64,000 nucleotides of DNA, from assembly GCA_963920635.1 (NCBI GenBank), contig OY987302.1, positions 44,085,500-44,149,499 of the forward strand, given 5' to 3'. The notes below the pieces were generated by a model. That model was given only the letters and a program-made list of their open reading frames with translations, did no database searches and had not been told where the DNA came from. How positions within the stretch are numbered: the first letter of the stretch is position 1; the number at the start of each line of letters is the position of its first letter. The position numbers and the translations under genes are program-made. Positions 13,001 to 25,000 of this stretch are shown in pieces. This DNA is from Pseudeuparius sepicola. Taxonomy: Eukaryota; Arthropoda; Insecta; Coleoptera; Anthribidae.

Positions 13001-16000
13001 TTACTAATGGTAACTTTCCAACAATAACAATTATATGTAAAAAAGGTAATGGGTGAAGGTCAGTTACACTCCTGGGGAAAAACTTTTATTCCATAGCCAA
13101 CGATTCGATTTATTTAAAATCTTCTTCAGGGTTCTACAAAAAAACAATGTGGTAATGTAATATAATACAAAATATGATAAGAAAAAAAACAAGAAATAAT
13201 ACACGACAGTCAAAGAGTAAAAAAAAGGAGATTTATAATAAAATGTGAAAAATGTCAGAAACAAGCACACACAAAAAAAAGCCAATTAAAATTTTTTTTT
13301 ATAAAAAATATATATAGTGTACTCAACATAACTTTTTCACAATTTGTGCAAGGAATACTATACACAAGGTTAGATTGAATCTCTTTTGGAATTTTTGATT
13401 TGATTTTTGAGAAAAAAAGGAGTCCTACAGTGTTGGAATTTGAGAAAGCAATTTCACTATTATCCGATTTAAGGATACCACGCAATTTAAATCTGATAAT
13501 AGTGAAATTGCCTTCTCAAATTCCAACACTGTAGGACTCCTTTTTTTCTCAAAAATCAAATCAAAAATTCCAAAAGAGATTCAATCTAACCATTGATTAA
13601 GGTATTCGGAAAGATATCTAAGATCAATGGACAGACCCGTAACTGACTGTAGGACCGCCCATGTATTCCCTCTTAACCCCCCTCGCCCGTATTTATGGTC
13701 CCAGGAAGTGGCGCCTATAAAGCACTGAATGCGTCCAATTAAATAACTAAAATAAAACAGACCCGTCTCCTTATTAAATCTTCCGACGGAGAGATGGCGC
13801 GCGGAAGGAGGTTCAACCTTTCTAACGACAGATGGAACTGCCTCTGTAAATACTGTTCAAGGCCAAAGAATAGCAGGTATTTATTTCTTATTTGAAGGCA
13901 AACAGAATAATCAATAACCAAGACGATTTTCCCTTTATAATTTCAAGGTCAGCCGCTGCCGTTTCATATATACAGTAATTTTTAGCAAACGAAATCACTC
14001 TTGTAGCGAGTTAGAGTAGAGAGTGTTTTCGACTTTTTTATTTAAAGAGAGGAAATTGAGAGGGGTGTAAAGGGATGAATATAGGGTGCGATACCTACCT
14101 ATGTCGTTTTTTATGTTTTTGGGGTCAAGGAATACCTAGTTAATTTTAATAAATATTTGAAGAACAAAAGTAACTGAATGGTTCAATGGTTGCGAGAGGA
14201 CGAAAGTAAGAAAAAGTGGCAATAAATAGGTAAATGTCGGTTTTTAGGATTTGTGTGACATGTTGAAAACATAACATAATACCTTATGTACTCGATAATA
14301 TAATATACTTAATACCATTGGATAAGGAATTACCTTAATAAATGTTAACAATTAAAAAAGTGTACCTAATGTATGCAGGTTATTATACAGGGTGAGCCAT
14401 TTCTATCGTCCGACCCGACAATTTGTGCTAGTAGGTATTTTTGAAAATAAGTGGGGTGTTTGGTGTGTGTAACGTTTTCTTCAGAAAGGCTTCATTTCCA
14501 CGTTACAGGGTGATAAAATTTTAAAAAATAGATTGTTTTATTTATTAATTTCTAAACCAGAAAAGGGTATTTTAACCTAATTTTGGTACAAAGTACCTAC
14601 CTACCTACCTATACTTGGATCGATTGCGTCCTTTATGCATCAGTGGTGGAGATACGGGTAATCGGTACCTACCGCTAATTTAATTAGATAAACAATTTAG
14701 GAGATTGACAAAAAAATATTTAATTTTTAGATAGAGAATTCCATTTCGAACAAAAAGTGCCTTTAGATTTTTTTCATCTGTCAGTTTCGTCGCAATATTT
14801 TGCATCAATTTTTGGCGCCAAAATTATGAGTAAAATAATTTTGCCTAAAAGTTTGACTAAAAACTGAAAATTCGTTTTTTTTTGCCATGCAAATTACTGG
14901 CTTTTTGTAAAAAATAATGTCCAGTGGCGTAGACATACGCAAGCGTGTAATTAATTTTTAATTCAATTATTTGAAAGGACATAATATACCTAATCGGACT
15001 TAAAATGAGACACCTGCTCTGGTGTATTCCCATATTATACCTCTATGTACAGGGTGAGCCAAATTGAACAATTTTAAAGGGAAACCCTATCTCCGTTAAA
15101 AATAGGGCCCTCTATTTTTAACGAAAACTGATATTGGTCTCTGAGGCTCATCTTTTTATGATAAATAACTTAATGGCGAAAACCGCAAATCGATATCTGT
15201 CACCGTTCTTGAGTAATAGGGCGTTTTTTGAATATGTGCGTTTTTGAAAAGTGGCCGTAACTTTTTTCAGGTTGAATATTTTGTGTTTCTGTAAAAACAT
15301 TTCTGAAGCACTTTTTTTATGGTTTAAGAGTTACTGATGAAAAATTCATAAAAGTTATTAGTAATTGATAACTACCATTGATTAAGGTATTCGGATAAGG
15401 AATTCCTTATTCAATATAACTTGTTAAGTAAATCGTTAAGAGTTAGATATATATTTTTTGGAATGGTAATTTTTTGCTCTATTAAAAAATGCAAAATATA
15501 CTGATGAAAAAATTCATAAAAGTTATTAGTAATTGATAACTACTTAAGTAAATCATTAAAAGTTATATACCTACTTTTTGAAATGGTAATTTTTTGCTCT
15601 ATTAAAAAAAATGCAAAAATATACTGATGAAAAAAATTCATAAAAGTTATTAGTAATTGATAACTACTTAAGTAAATCATTAAGTGTTATATATATTTTT
15701 GGAATGGTAATTTTTTGCTCTATTAAAAAATGCAAAAATATACAGGCTGTTCAATTTTAATTTTTTTTATCAGTAACTCTAAACCATTGACTTAAAAAAA
15801 TTTAGTAGCAGCATTGGATTCTACGTAAAAAAGTGCTCTAGAAATGTTTTTACAGAAAAACAAAACTTTCATCCTGAAAAAAGTTACGACCACTTTTCGA
15901 AAATGCACATTTTTTTCAAGTTTATCATACAAAATGAGCCTCAGACACCGATGGCCCGCTCTGTACAGGGCTTCTCTTCAGATAAAAGTTGAAGAAGCCA

Positions 16001-19000
16001 AAGAAAGCTTTTTTCAGCGTTTATTCAGATTTGTACAGGGTGTTCAGGAAAGGGATGCCAAACCAAACATATGTTTTTTAATTAGAACACCCTGTATATT
16101 TTTAGATATTTAAAATCTAAGCGTTTGGAAAATATGCGACCTTGAAACTTTCAATTTTGCCCTTTGATGTTTATTTTTTCGAAAATGAAACTTTTGCCGG
16201 TATATCTTATATAGGAAAATATATATGTCATAAATGATGATGAGTATTCGCTCTTAAGAGATGGATGGATGAACTATCGGTGTGAAAAGAGCCACACTTT
16301 TCTCAGCCACACTTTTGATTTGGCAACGTCGTAACCCACTGATTATTTTCATTGAATTTATTTACCTATGAAAACAGCCACGATTTTTAAAATATATTTA
16401 TCGCGTCCAACCAGCCTGTACGCCTCTGACTATAGCTACCTCTGGAGATATTCTTTTGGGACGTGTTTTTGGCTGCCAGATCAAAGGCCGTCTCGTTTGA
16501 AAGCAGCCACGATTTTTTTTTAAATACGAACAAAGATAAAATAAAATAAATACGAACAAAGATAAAATTCTGAAATTTGGTATGTGATGTTCCTCTGAGA
16601 TTTGACATTTACCGAGGTAGCGATAGTTAGACATTCTTAATCCAAATGGGGGGGTCTGGAGTTAAAATTACCCAATTTTTTTTGTATACTTTTTTCCAGA
16701 TTTCTTGCAAAATTATGAAAGTTGAAGGTATTCTACGAAGAAAAGGTGCTCTTGTTGAACTTCGATAGCATGCATCGTTAGCCTGCCATAATCTACCACC
16801 ACGTTTTTTGATACAAAAAAATGAAAAAAGTTCCTATAAACATGGCCTCCAAAAAAGTCCTCTAAGAGGGCTATAGCCCCCGAAATGGACACTTTGGCAA
16901 ACGGTTTTTTCTAAATATTTCCAGAACGAACAAAGATAAAATTATGAAATTTGGTGTGTGATATATCTGTAAGATTTGATGTTTACCGAGGTAGAGAGAG
17001 TTTGACATTCTTCATCATAGGCGTCCCATATAAGGAGGGGTCAAGGGGTTAAAAATATCCCAAAATTTTTTCTGCGCTTTTTTCATGGTTTATTCTCCCA
17101 GGTATGTCACATACCAAATTTCAGAATTTTATCTTTGCTCGTTCTGGAAATATTTAGAAAAACCGTTTGCCAAAGTGTCCATTTCGGGAGCTATAGCCCT
17201 CTTAGGGGGCACTTTTGAGGCCATGTTTATAGGAACTTTTTCATTTTTTTGGGTCGCAGAACACGCTGGTAAAATATAGCAGGCTAATTTCTATTACATC
17301 TTCATGGCTCTCTGCAAAAAAATTTCACTACGATTTTACTCGAAAACGGTGCACGCTATCAAAGTTCAACAAGAGCACCTTTTTTTCGTAGAATACCCTG
17401 AAATTTTATGTTTTTATGACAATAAATTCGGGGAAAAAGCATACACAAAATATTTAGGGTATTTGTAACCCCTTAACCCCCCATTTAGGACGCCTATGAT
17501 TAAGAATATCTAACTATCGCTACCCCGGCAAATGTCAAATGCCACAGGTACATTACATACCAAATTTCAGAATGTTACCTTTGTTCGTTCTGAAAAAATT
17601 TGGAAAAAACCGTTTGTGAAACTGCCCCTTTTTGGGGCTATAGCCGCATTAGGGGGAATTTTTAAGGAAATGTTTATAGGAACTTTTTTCATTTTTTTAG
17701 GTCGTAGAACACGCTGGTAAATTATGGCAGGCTAATTTCGGGACACCCTGGAAGGATACGAAAATAATCTTTTGCTCAACTATAATAGTATAAAATATAA
17801 CGCGAAGGGATTTTGAGAATCTCCAGGGGGGGCACGTGCCCCCCTATGGGCGCCCATGTCGGGAGGTGATTAAATCTGGCCGCATTGGGGAAACAATTCC
17901 CTCCGCAACTTTGGTATTAACGCTTTTTATCTAAAATCAGAAACAACGAATCTAGATGGATTGGAATAAATCTCCAAAATTTCGTGTTTTTTCCAAATTT
18001 GTAGTAAGCTAGTAAGCCATGCCTTTTTTCAAAAATCTACAAGGCGCGTTAAATTGGGCCCACAAAACCGCAATTCTTTTCAATTTAACGCGCCTTGTGG
18101 ATTTTTGAAAAAGTCATAGGTTATTATATTATTAGATTAGCTATTTAGAAGAAAAAAACGAAATTTTGGAGATTTATGCCAATCCATCTAGATTCGTTGT
18201 TTCTGATTTTAAATAAAAAGTGTAAATACCAAAATTGAAGGGAATTGTGTCCCGAATGCGGATATCATGTAATAATTTCCATGGCAGTAGCCATTTTCTT
18301 CAACTTGTGTTTTTAAATGCAAACTATACTTATTTCCGTTATTTTTCTGAATAATCATATCGAGTATTATATCGTTGGAGTTGGAAAGCTCTAAATATGC
18401 CGGATTTTTTGAGGCCACGGACAACTATGGTTCCCATTTTAAAAAACAGAAGTTTGTGTCATATCGCGAAAATGACAGCTGTCACTTGTCACGGAAAGAA
18501 TAGGACATATTAACAGCATTATGGGGACACAAATCTCTCCACCTTTGGTATTTACACTTTTTATCTAAATTCAGAGACAAAGAATCTAGACAGATTACAA
18601 TAAAACGCCAAAATTTAGTTTTTTCAAAATATCTAGTAAGCCATGCTTTTTTAAAGAATCCATAAGGCGCGTTAAATTGGGCCGAATTCCTTATTCAATG
18701 ATTGGGCCCAAAAAACATGAATTCTTTTCCCATCTGACCTTCCTTCTCTCTCCGCTAGTTTCCGAGATCCCCATACTGATCATCAAAAAAAAAAACTCAC
18801 CCTGTATAAAAGTAACAAAATATTATTAAATAATTAAAATGGAATAGTAGGTACTTTAACAAGTAACAAATTACACAGACATACTTAAAATCTCTGGACG
18901 CTGCCTTTTGACCAATAGAATGGAGGGTTTTGACAAAATTATTTCGAAAATGTTTTTCGCACATCATTTGTTTCAACTGACAGTCTTCTAAATTTGTCAG

Positions 19001-22000
19001 TGCTATGTTTCCGCTATTTTATTATCCACTGCCTAAGTAGGTACAGCGAATTTCATCTTTCACGGGAAATGTACGTGTTAGAACGCTTGCTGCTGTCGCA
19101 ATTTATATAACAACAGCGGCGATAGGCTACTATGGATAATAAAAACCATATATTTTGTGATCAAAACCTTAATCAGACACAAAACACAACAAGAAAACAA
19201 TAGCCACCAAAATGACAACAACAGTAAAATCAGCTGAAGTAACCAGAACCAAAGTTTACAGAACTATTTTAATTCTGTAAACTTTGCCAGAACAATAATA
19301 TGCCACACGCCAGGCTATAGCAACGAGTTTGGTTGGAACTATCATTTATCCCTTCCTCGCGTTGAAGGGGATGCGACAGAGCGGCCATCTGTCGATCTGT
19401 TAGCGAAACGTAGACTCGGTGGCTTGTTCCAGTTGGTCCCCGCTTTAGCTAAATGCGGTGGCCCGCACTAATAGTTTTTCTTACGACTAGTAGATGACGC
19501 TCCGGTCGCCACAATTTCAAACGAGTCGACTAATTCCAAGATACAGTAACAGAGGGCCTACCTGTTCGCCACCTACCACTTACGCGTAATTTGTAAGCTA
19601 CGCATAACGGCTATTTACTTAAATTTCTTTACGAATTCCTTATTCAATGATCTAACCTTGTGTATAGTATTCCTTGAACAAATTGTGAAAAAGTTTATGT
19701 TGGGCAAACAGGACGATATTTAAAACAGCGAATTACAGAACATCGTCGTGATTCACTTAAGAAAAACTCAGTTAACCTACTGCCCTGGTGGAACATTGTA
19801 GAGAGAAAGGCCATCATTTCGACTTTGACAATAGAAGGGTTAAATGTAAGGAAAGGAACTTGTCTAGACGCCTATTAAAAGAAATGATTTACATAAAAAG
19901 GAGCAACAGTGTTAACACGCGGAGAGACATTGATGGTTTGAATTTGGCTTATTATAACCTTATTAATAAGATTAACCTTTAAATTGTAGATTTGCTTTTG
20001 CCACTGTGTGATACCTAATTTCTAGTCAACTGGATATTTCAATGTGGTTTTTTGTGGTTTCTTTTTTGTTTCTTGTCGTTTTTGTTTGTTTGTTCTTCCT
20101 CCCCTTTTTTTAACCACATTATTTTTAACCACATTTTAATACCCCACAACAGTCAGCTCAAACTTTGTATGCCTCTACCAACACCCTATTTATTGTGTTT
20201 CGATCTCACACAAATGTATCTAACAATAAGTATCTTGTTTTTATTATTATTTGTTGACTCGGGAAAGCGATTTTTCTGGTGAGTACACTATATATATTTT
20301 TTATAAAAAAAAAATTTAATTGGCTTTTTTGTGTGTGTGCTTGTTTCTGACATTTTTCACATTTTATTATAAATCTCCTTTTTTTTTACTCTTTGACTGT
20401 CGTGTATTATTTCTTGTTTTTTTCTTATCATATTTTGTATTATATTACATTACCACATTGTTTTTTGTAGAACCCTGAAGAAGATTTTAAATAAATCGAA
20501 ACGTTGGCTATGGAATAAAAGTTTTTCCCCAGGAGTGTAACTGACCTTCACCCATTACCTTTTTTACATATAATTCAGCTGGGTCATTAGCTACTTTATA
20601 ACTACGAATAACAATTATTATTCTTCTCATAGTATCCAGCGTTCTATTAAGAAATTTACTGACCTGAACTACAATAGTAACAGACGCGTAAATGACCCGC
20701 CGATCACTAGGGCTTTCTTTCCCTATATCCATAGCATACCGATCGCATCTCCAAAATTCTAAATCGACATAATAAGTACTAGCAAGATTTTCCACGCTCC
20801 CTAAATAATTATCCCAATATTACCGAGTGATTATGGATACTGTACCATCGAGTACGAGTGGGTATATCGTGTACCATGCTCATGTGGAGAAGTGAATATT
20901 GGAGAAAAGGGACGTACTGTATCAACGCGTGTTATAAAGAACACGAACAGCGTATACGGTTACGGGTCAATCTGCACTTGCCGAGCATTATCATGTCTTG
21001 CTTAATGATACTAAAACCCCATCAAAATATTCCATCCCATTCAAAGAAAAATCCTTAATCCATCGAAATCCTTAAATCCCCTAACAATCTGAACATTAAT
21101 CAGGGTTCATTTTTACATAGTTATGTTGGCGCACGTTTTTCACAAATACGCGGAAAAACCAATCACATTACAGTCTATCCTTAATTTTCTCGCATTTTCG
21201 CCTGTTCTCTCCATTTTCCGTGTTTTAGTGCCGGGTTAGAAACAAACGTTTTCACCACGTCTATATTCAAAATTTTGTATTTTTGGGGGTGTTTTCTTTA
21301 ATAGTAACTATTAAAAATGTAAAACAGTGGAAAAATGGAGAGAGGTGCTTTGTTAATTTTTAGAAATAGAAGTTTATGGAAACTGGAGTGAAAGTCATGG
21401 ACTGAAGGAGCTTTATAAAGGAGTTGAAACTCCATCGAGAAGATTTAATTTTGACAAGTTACCCGTTAGAGTTGGGTCCGTTATATTTCAGGAATATTAT
21501 TTATTGGATGAAGAGCCAATAAACTCCGACAGCGTTTTGTAAGTATAATTAAGCATAGAAAATATATCCAATCTGTAGGCTACATTTTTTGTGGCATCAA
21601 GTATAAACTTTGAATTTTATCAGTAGATACACTAAACTAGACATTTTATTTCAGTAAGTAAACCCAAAGACCTAAAAGAAATAGAAATTATTAATCCCAT
21701 ATTGGACATTATTTATTGAATCCCCTACGGTTTTAAACTAGTAGGTACCTAGTACCAACGCCAACTGACATTTCTATAGGACCTTAGAGTTGGGAAAAAC
21801 TTACATTTCTACAGGAATCAGGAAGGCTTTAGATTATCGTGTAAACGTAATCGCAACATCCCAAAAATGTCCCAGTAATGAAGAAAACGAAAAACAAACA
21901 CCATTCTACCTTCTCACAGAAAATTACAAAAAATATTCCATATTTAAGTATTATTTTAAAACGATAGGATGGTGTTCTTTTTCTGCTTTCTTTATTATTG

Positions 22001-25000
22001 GGATATTTTTGGGATGTTTAAATTAAATTTACTCGATTTTCAACTATATGCCAAAGCAGTAAGAATTTCTAGTTGAATATAAATAAAATTCAATTGTCCC
22101 AACTTTAAAGCCTTATAGAAAGGTTAGTCGGCGATGTAAATTAATAAAGGTTGGGACAAGTAGTTTCAGGGGGTGTTGAATTATGCGTTGCCCGATTTCC
22201 GATAAAAAAGCTTCTAATAGTATTTTTGGGGGCGGCGGTGGCGATGTTCGAAGCATTGCTAACTATTTAGACTGCATGCTTTTCTGCCTTCGATCGACCT
22301 TGGTTCGGATCGAGGTCAAGGTCGGGGTCTGCATGCACATGTCTTTATAGAAAAATGCCGCTTATGGCCAAGAGCGCTGCTTAACAAATTGTGGATTCAC
22401 GGTACCTTTAGCTCCATAATAGCTTGATCAGCATGATTTACTAATTGTCCTACACTCACTGGGATTACTAAGGTTTGGGGTTTCCGTAGTACTCATAGCA
22501 TTACGTGGAATAGTGCTGCCTCCATGCAGATACCTATGTCTTAAAATAAGGACACTTCCTACAGACACAAAATCATGCAGAGCATCACAATTTTACAGGT
22601 GTGTTCGGGATCAAATCTGAACACCTGCCTATATCTATATTCTTAATTTTGGCGAAGGCCCTGGTGTGAGTATTATTTGTTTTTAAATTTAATACCTAAC
22701 ATTGACTAAAGAGTAAAGTAGAGGAATTTGACAATATTCATTGCAGATTACCTAAACCCGAATATTTTGTCATTTCCTAAGATTCATTTATTTTGGTGAC
22801 CAAATACTGATTTTTTAAAGGTAGAAATACCTGTTTAAAAATTTTATTAAAAATTTTGGCCGCCCTCTCCCCGAAACAAATTTCGCTCTACGCTACTGAA
22901 AGGATCGTTTTCCTTTGCTCAATGATATTTTTTAATCATATACTAGATACAGTAGTTATTTTGCTTGATATAAACAATAGTATTACACACACATCAAAAG
23001 AATCTAAGAGACAATTACAGAAATGCGCATATTTTCTTAATTATTTCGAAATTAAAAATTAAAAAAAATACGACTAGGAGCAATTCTAGCAACTGATAAT
23101 GCAAACGTATTAGTATTTTTTACATTAAAAAAACATTGAAGATTTCTTAAAATTCAAAGGAAAAACCATCTTAATTTAATAGTTATTTGTCATTTAGTGC
23201 TGGGCAAATTTGGTTTGATTTTAAACATTTTATAATGCAGAGGCATCATTTGGAACGTGAAGGGCTGTGGCAGAAGCTCTTAACACATCTAAGCGTGTTA
23301 TTAATCGTTTATGTATAAGATACCGAGAAACAGGAGACATCACAGAACGGCTTACAGGTCGTACAAGGGTAACTACTCCAATTTAGAATAGATTTCTAAG
23401 ATTGCTAGCCTTGCGAGAGCGCAGTATTACTGCTACGCAATCGGTTATTCAGCTGCACAATATTCACAGTATACAGGTTAGTGACCAAACTGTCCGAAAC
23501 AGGCTCCACGAATAGGAAGGTCACAATAATGCCCTCCGGCCTGTATAGTAAGAGTTCTAGCATTATCACGAGAAATCGTACAACCAGGTTACAATGGGTA
23601 CAACAACATTTAAATTGGCAGCAGCAGGATAAGTCCCGAATTGGACTTCGGCTAGATTCAAGGAAGCATCGCATGCAGCTGTTCGAGTGGTTCACACCTT
23701 TCAAGGAGGTACGATCATGGTATGGGGCGGTATCAACATTGGTGGGAGAACTAATCTCGTTTGGTTGGAGCGGTGTCTGAATGCCAATGATTATCAAAAC
23801 ATTATTCTTCGGCCTATTGTTGTTCCATATGTTGAGAGAAATGAACCGAAATTTCAACTAATGCACGACAATGCGTGTTCTCATGCGGCAAGAGTCGTGC
23901 GCGAATTTTTGCGGGACGATGAAACTAATGTTTTGCCTTGGCCTTCCCAATTCCCTGACCTTAATCCCATCGAGCACTTATGAAATATACTCGGACCAAG
24001 ACTTTTGGTGCAAAATATTGTGTTTCAAACTGAACAACTATTCGAGTGCCTTTCAAATGAAAGGAATGACATCGAACAACATGACATTGACAACTTAATT
24101 CTGAGTATGCCTCGAAGATGCAGAGCAGTTGCTAACTGTCGTGGCGGTAATACTCTGTATTAATAATAATAATAATTATTTAATGTTGCTTTATTGTTGT
24201 TAACTATGTGTTACAAAAACATGCATAATTTTTTTCTGGAAACTATGTAAATTTGAAGAGTTTCTTTTTTATTGTGAATTTTGACGCATATAAGTAGTAT
24301 TAGAGTACAGCTATAATATAAAAAAATATGGCAGGAAATTGTGTTTTATTTCATAATTTTTATCCTTGTCCCTTTTCTTTCGACGTGTGTAGGCTGTAGG
24401 TATTATGATGTTTTAATTATATTAAATCTAATCCTAGTTTTTTAAGAAACGAGTCTAGGAAACTGCGTGTTGGTTTTCGTTTTTTACAATTTACTTACGT
24501 TTAATTTTAAAAAACTTTCCTTCATCCCGATATAGAAATAAGGATCCGCTTACTTCCGGAACGGGTTTTCTATAAATTGAAAAAGTTTTGAATATACCTA
24601 TGTTATTTCGATTACCTGTAAAGGACCGACATTTGTAGGAGGTCGGATGAATTTATGTTTAAACTAGATTTTCCAATGATCACTAGTTTCGTGGAAGCAT
24701 TAAATGGTACATTCGACTTGCGAATATTTCCCACTCACGGTTATGGAAAATTGAATAAGACTACTGGAAAATATTCTGGAAATAATGACCTCATTGAAGC
24801 AATCATCGAGGACAAAATTGACCTGGCTGGTAAATATTTACTAATTTTGAATTTAATAATTATTAATTTCTGTTTAACAATTAATAATAAAGGACAAAAT
24901 TAAGTATAGTAATTTTTGATTTAAGGTTCCCTACTGATGGCACATAGTAGAGAAGAATTTATAAAGTTCATAGCACCCATGCGATTTTTTGGACTTAAGT

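Larger units (their letters stand above)
15048..15990. repeat. Foldback element with tandem repeat in its loop
   Basis: It starts CAGGGTGAGCCAAATTGAAC. The arm 15135-15345 (GAGGCTCAT ... AAACATTTCTGAAGCAC ... GAGTTACTGAT) is inverted at 15765-15955 (ATCAGTAACTC ... GTGCTCTAGAAATGTTT ... ATGAGCCTC). The loop holds three tandem units (15334-15742). Confidence 0.75.
13591..19649. mobile_element. 6.06-kb insertion with short inverted ends and 7-8-bp TSD
   Basis: The left end CATTGATTAAGGTATTCGG (13591-13609) and right end CGAATTCCTTATTCAATG (19632-19649) are imperfect inverted repeats. ATCTAAC occurs directly at 13584-13590 and 19650-19656 (8 bp, ATCTAACC, if the terminal C is counted), and removing the insert restores the Penelope B sequence. 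No transposase was found inside; it is filled with other repeats. Superfamily unknown; the 8-bp TSD suggests hAT or P. Confidence 0.8.
13029..20574. mobile_element. Head-to-head pair of Penelope-like element B copies, split by a 6-kb insertion
   Basis: The minus copy (13472 down to 13029) and the plus copy (13486-13590, then 19650-20574) face each other around a 13-bp spacer at 13473-13485. Outer arms of about 295 bp (13029-13323 and 20282-20574) are near-perfect inverted repeats, as are inner arms of 105 bp (13368-13472 and 13486-13590). The minus copy has lost the stretch between the GIY-YIG start and the arm. The pair lies inside element A, between its RT (ends 13028) and linker (starts 20575). 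Confidence 0.75.

Noticed and set aside
13064..13285. Hydrophobic minus-strand frame that looks like a membrane protein
   Set aside because: It is T-rich Penelope terminal-arm sequence, repeated inverted at 20.3-20.5 kb.
15334..15742. CRISPR-like array
   Set aside because: Units are about 120 bp, contiguous and homogeneous with no spacers; the genome is eukaryotic.
16387..17720. Several 62-78-residue frames sharing TKFQN...FVR
   Set aside because: They are translations of the same repeat segment in different copies and orientations.
23405..23857. 150-residue minus-strand frame
   Set aside because: Antisense of the Tc1 transposase pseudogene.
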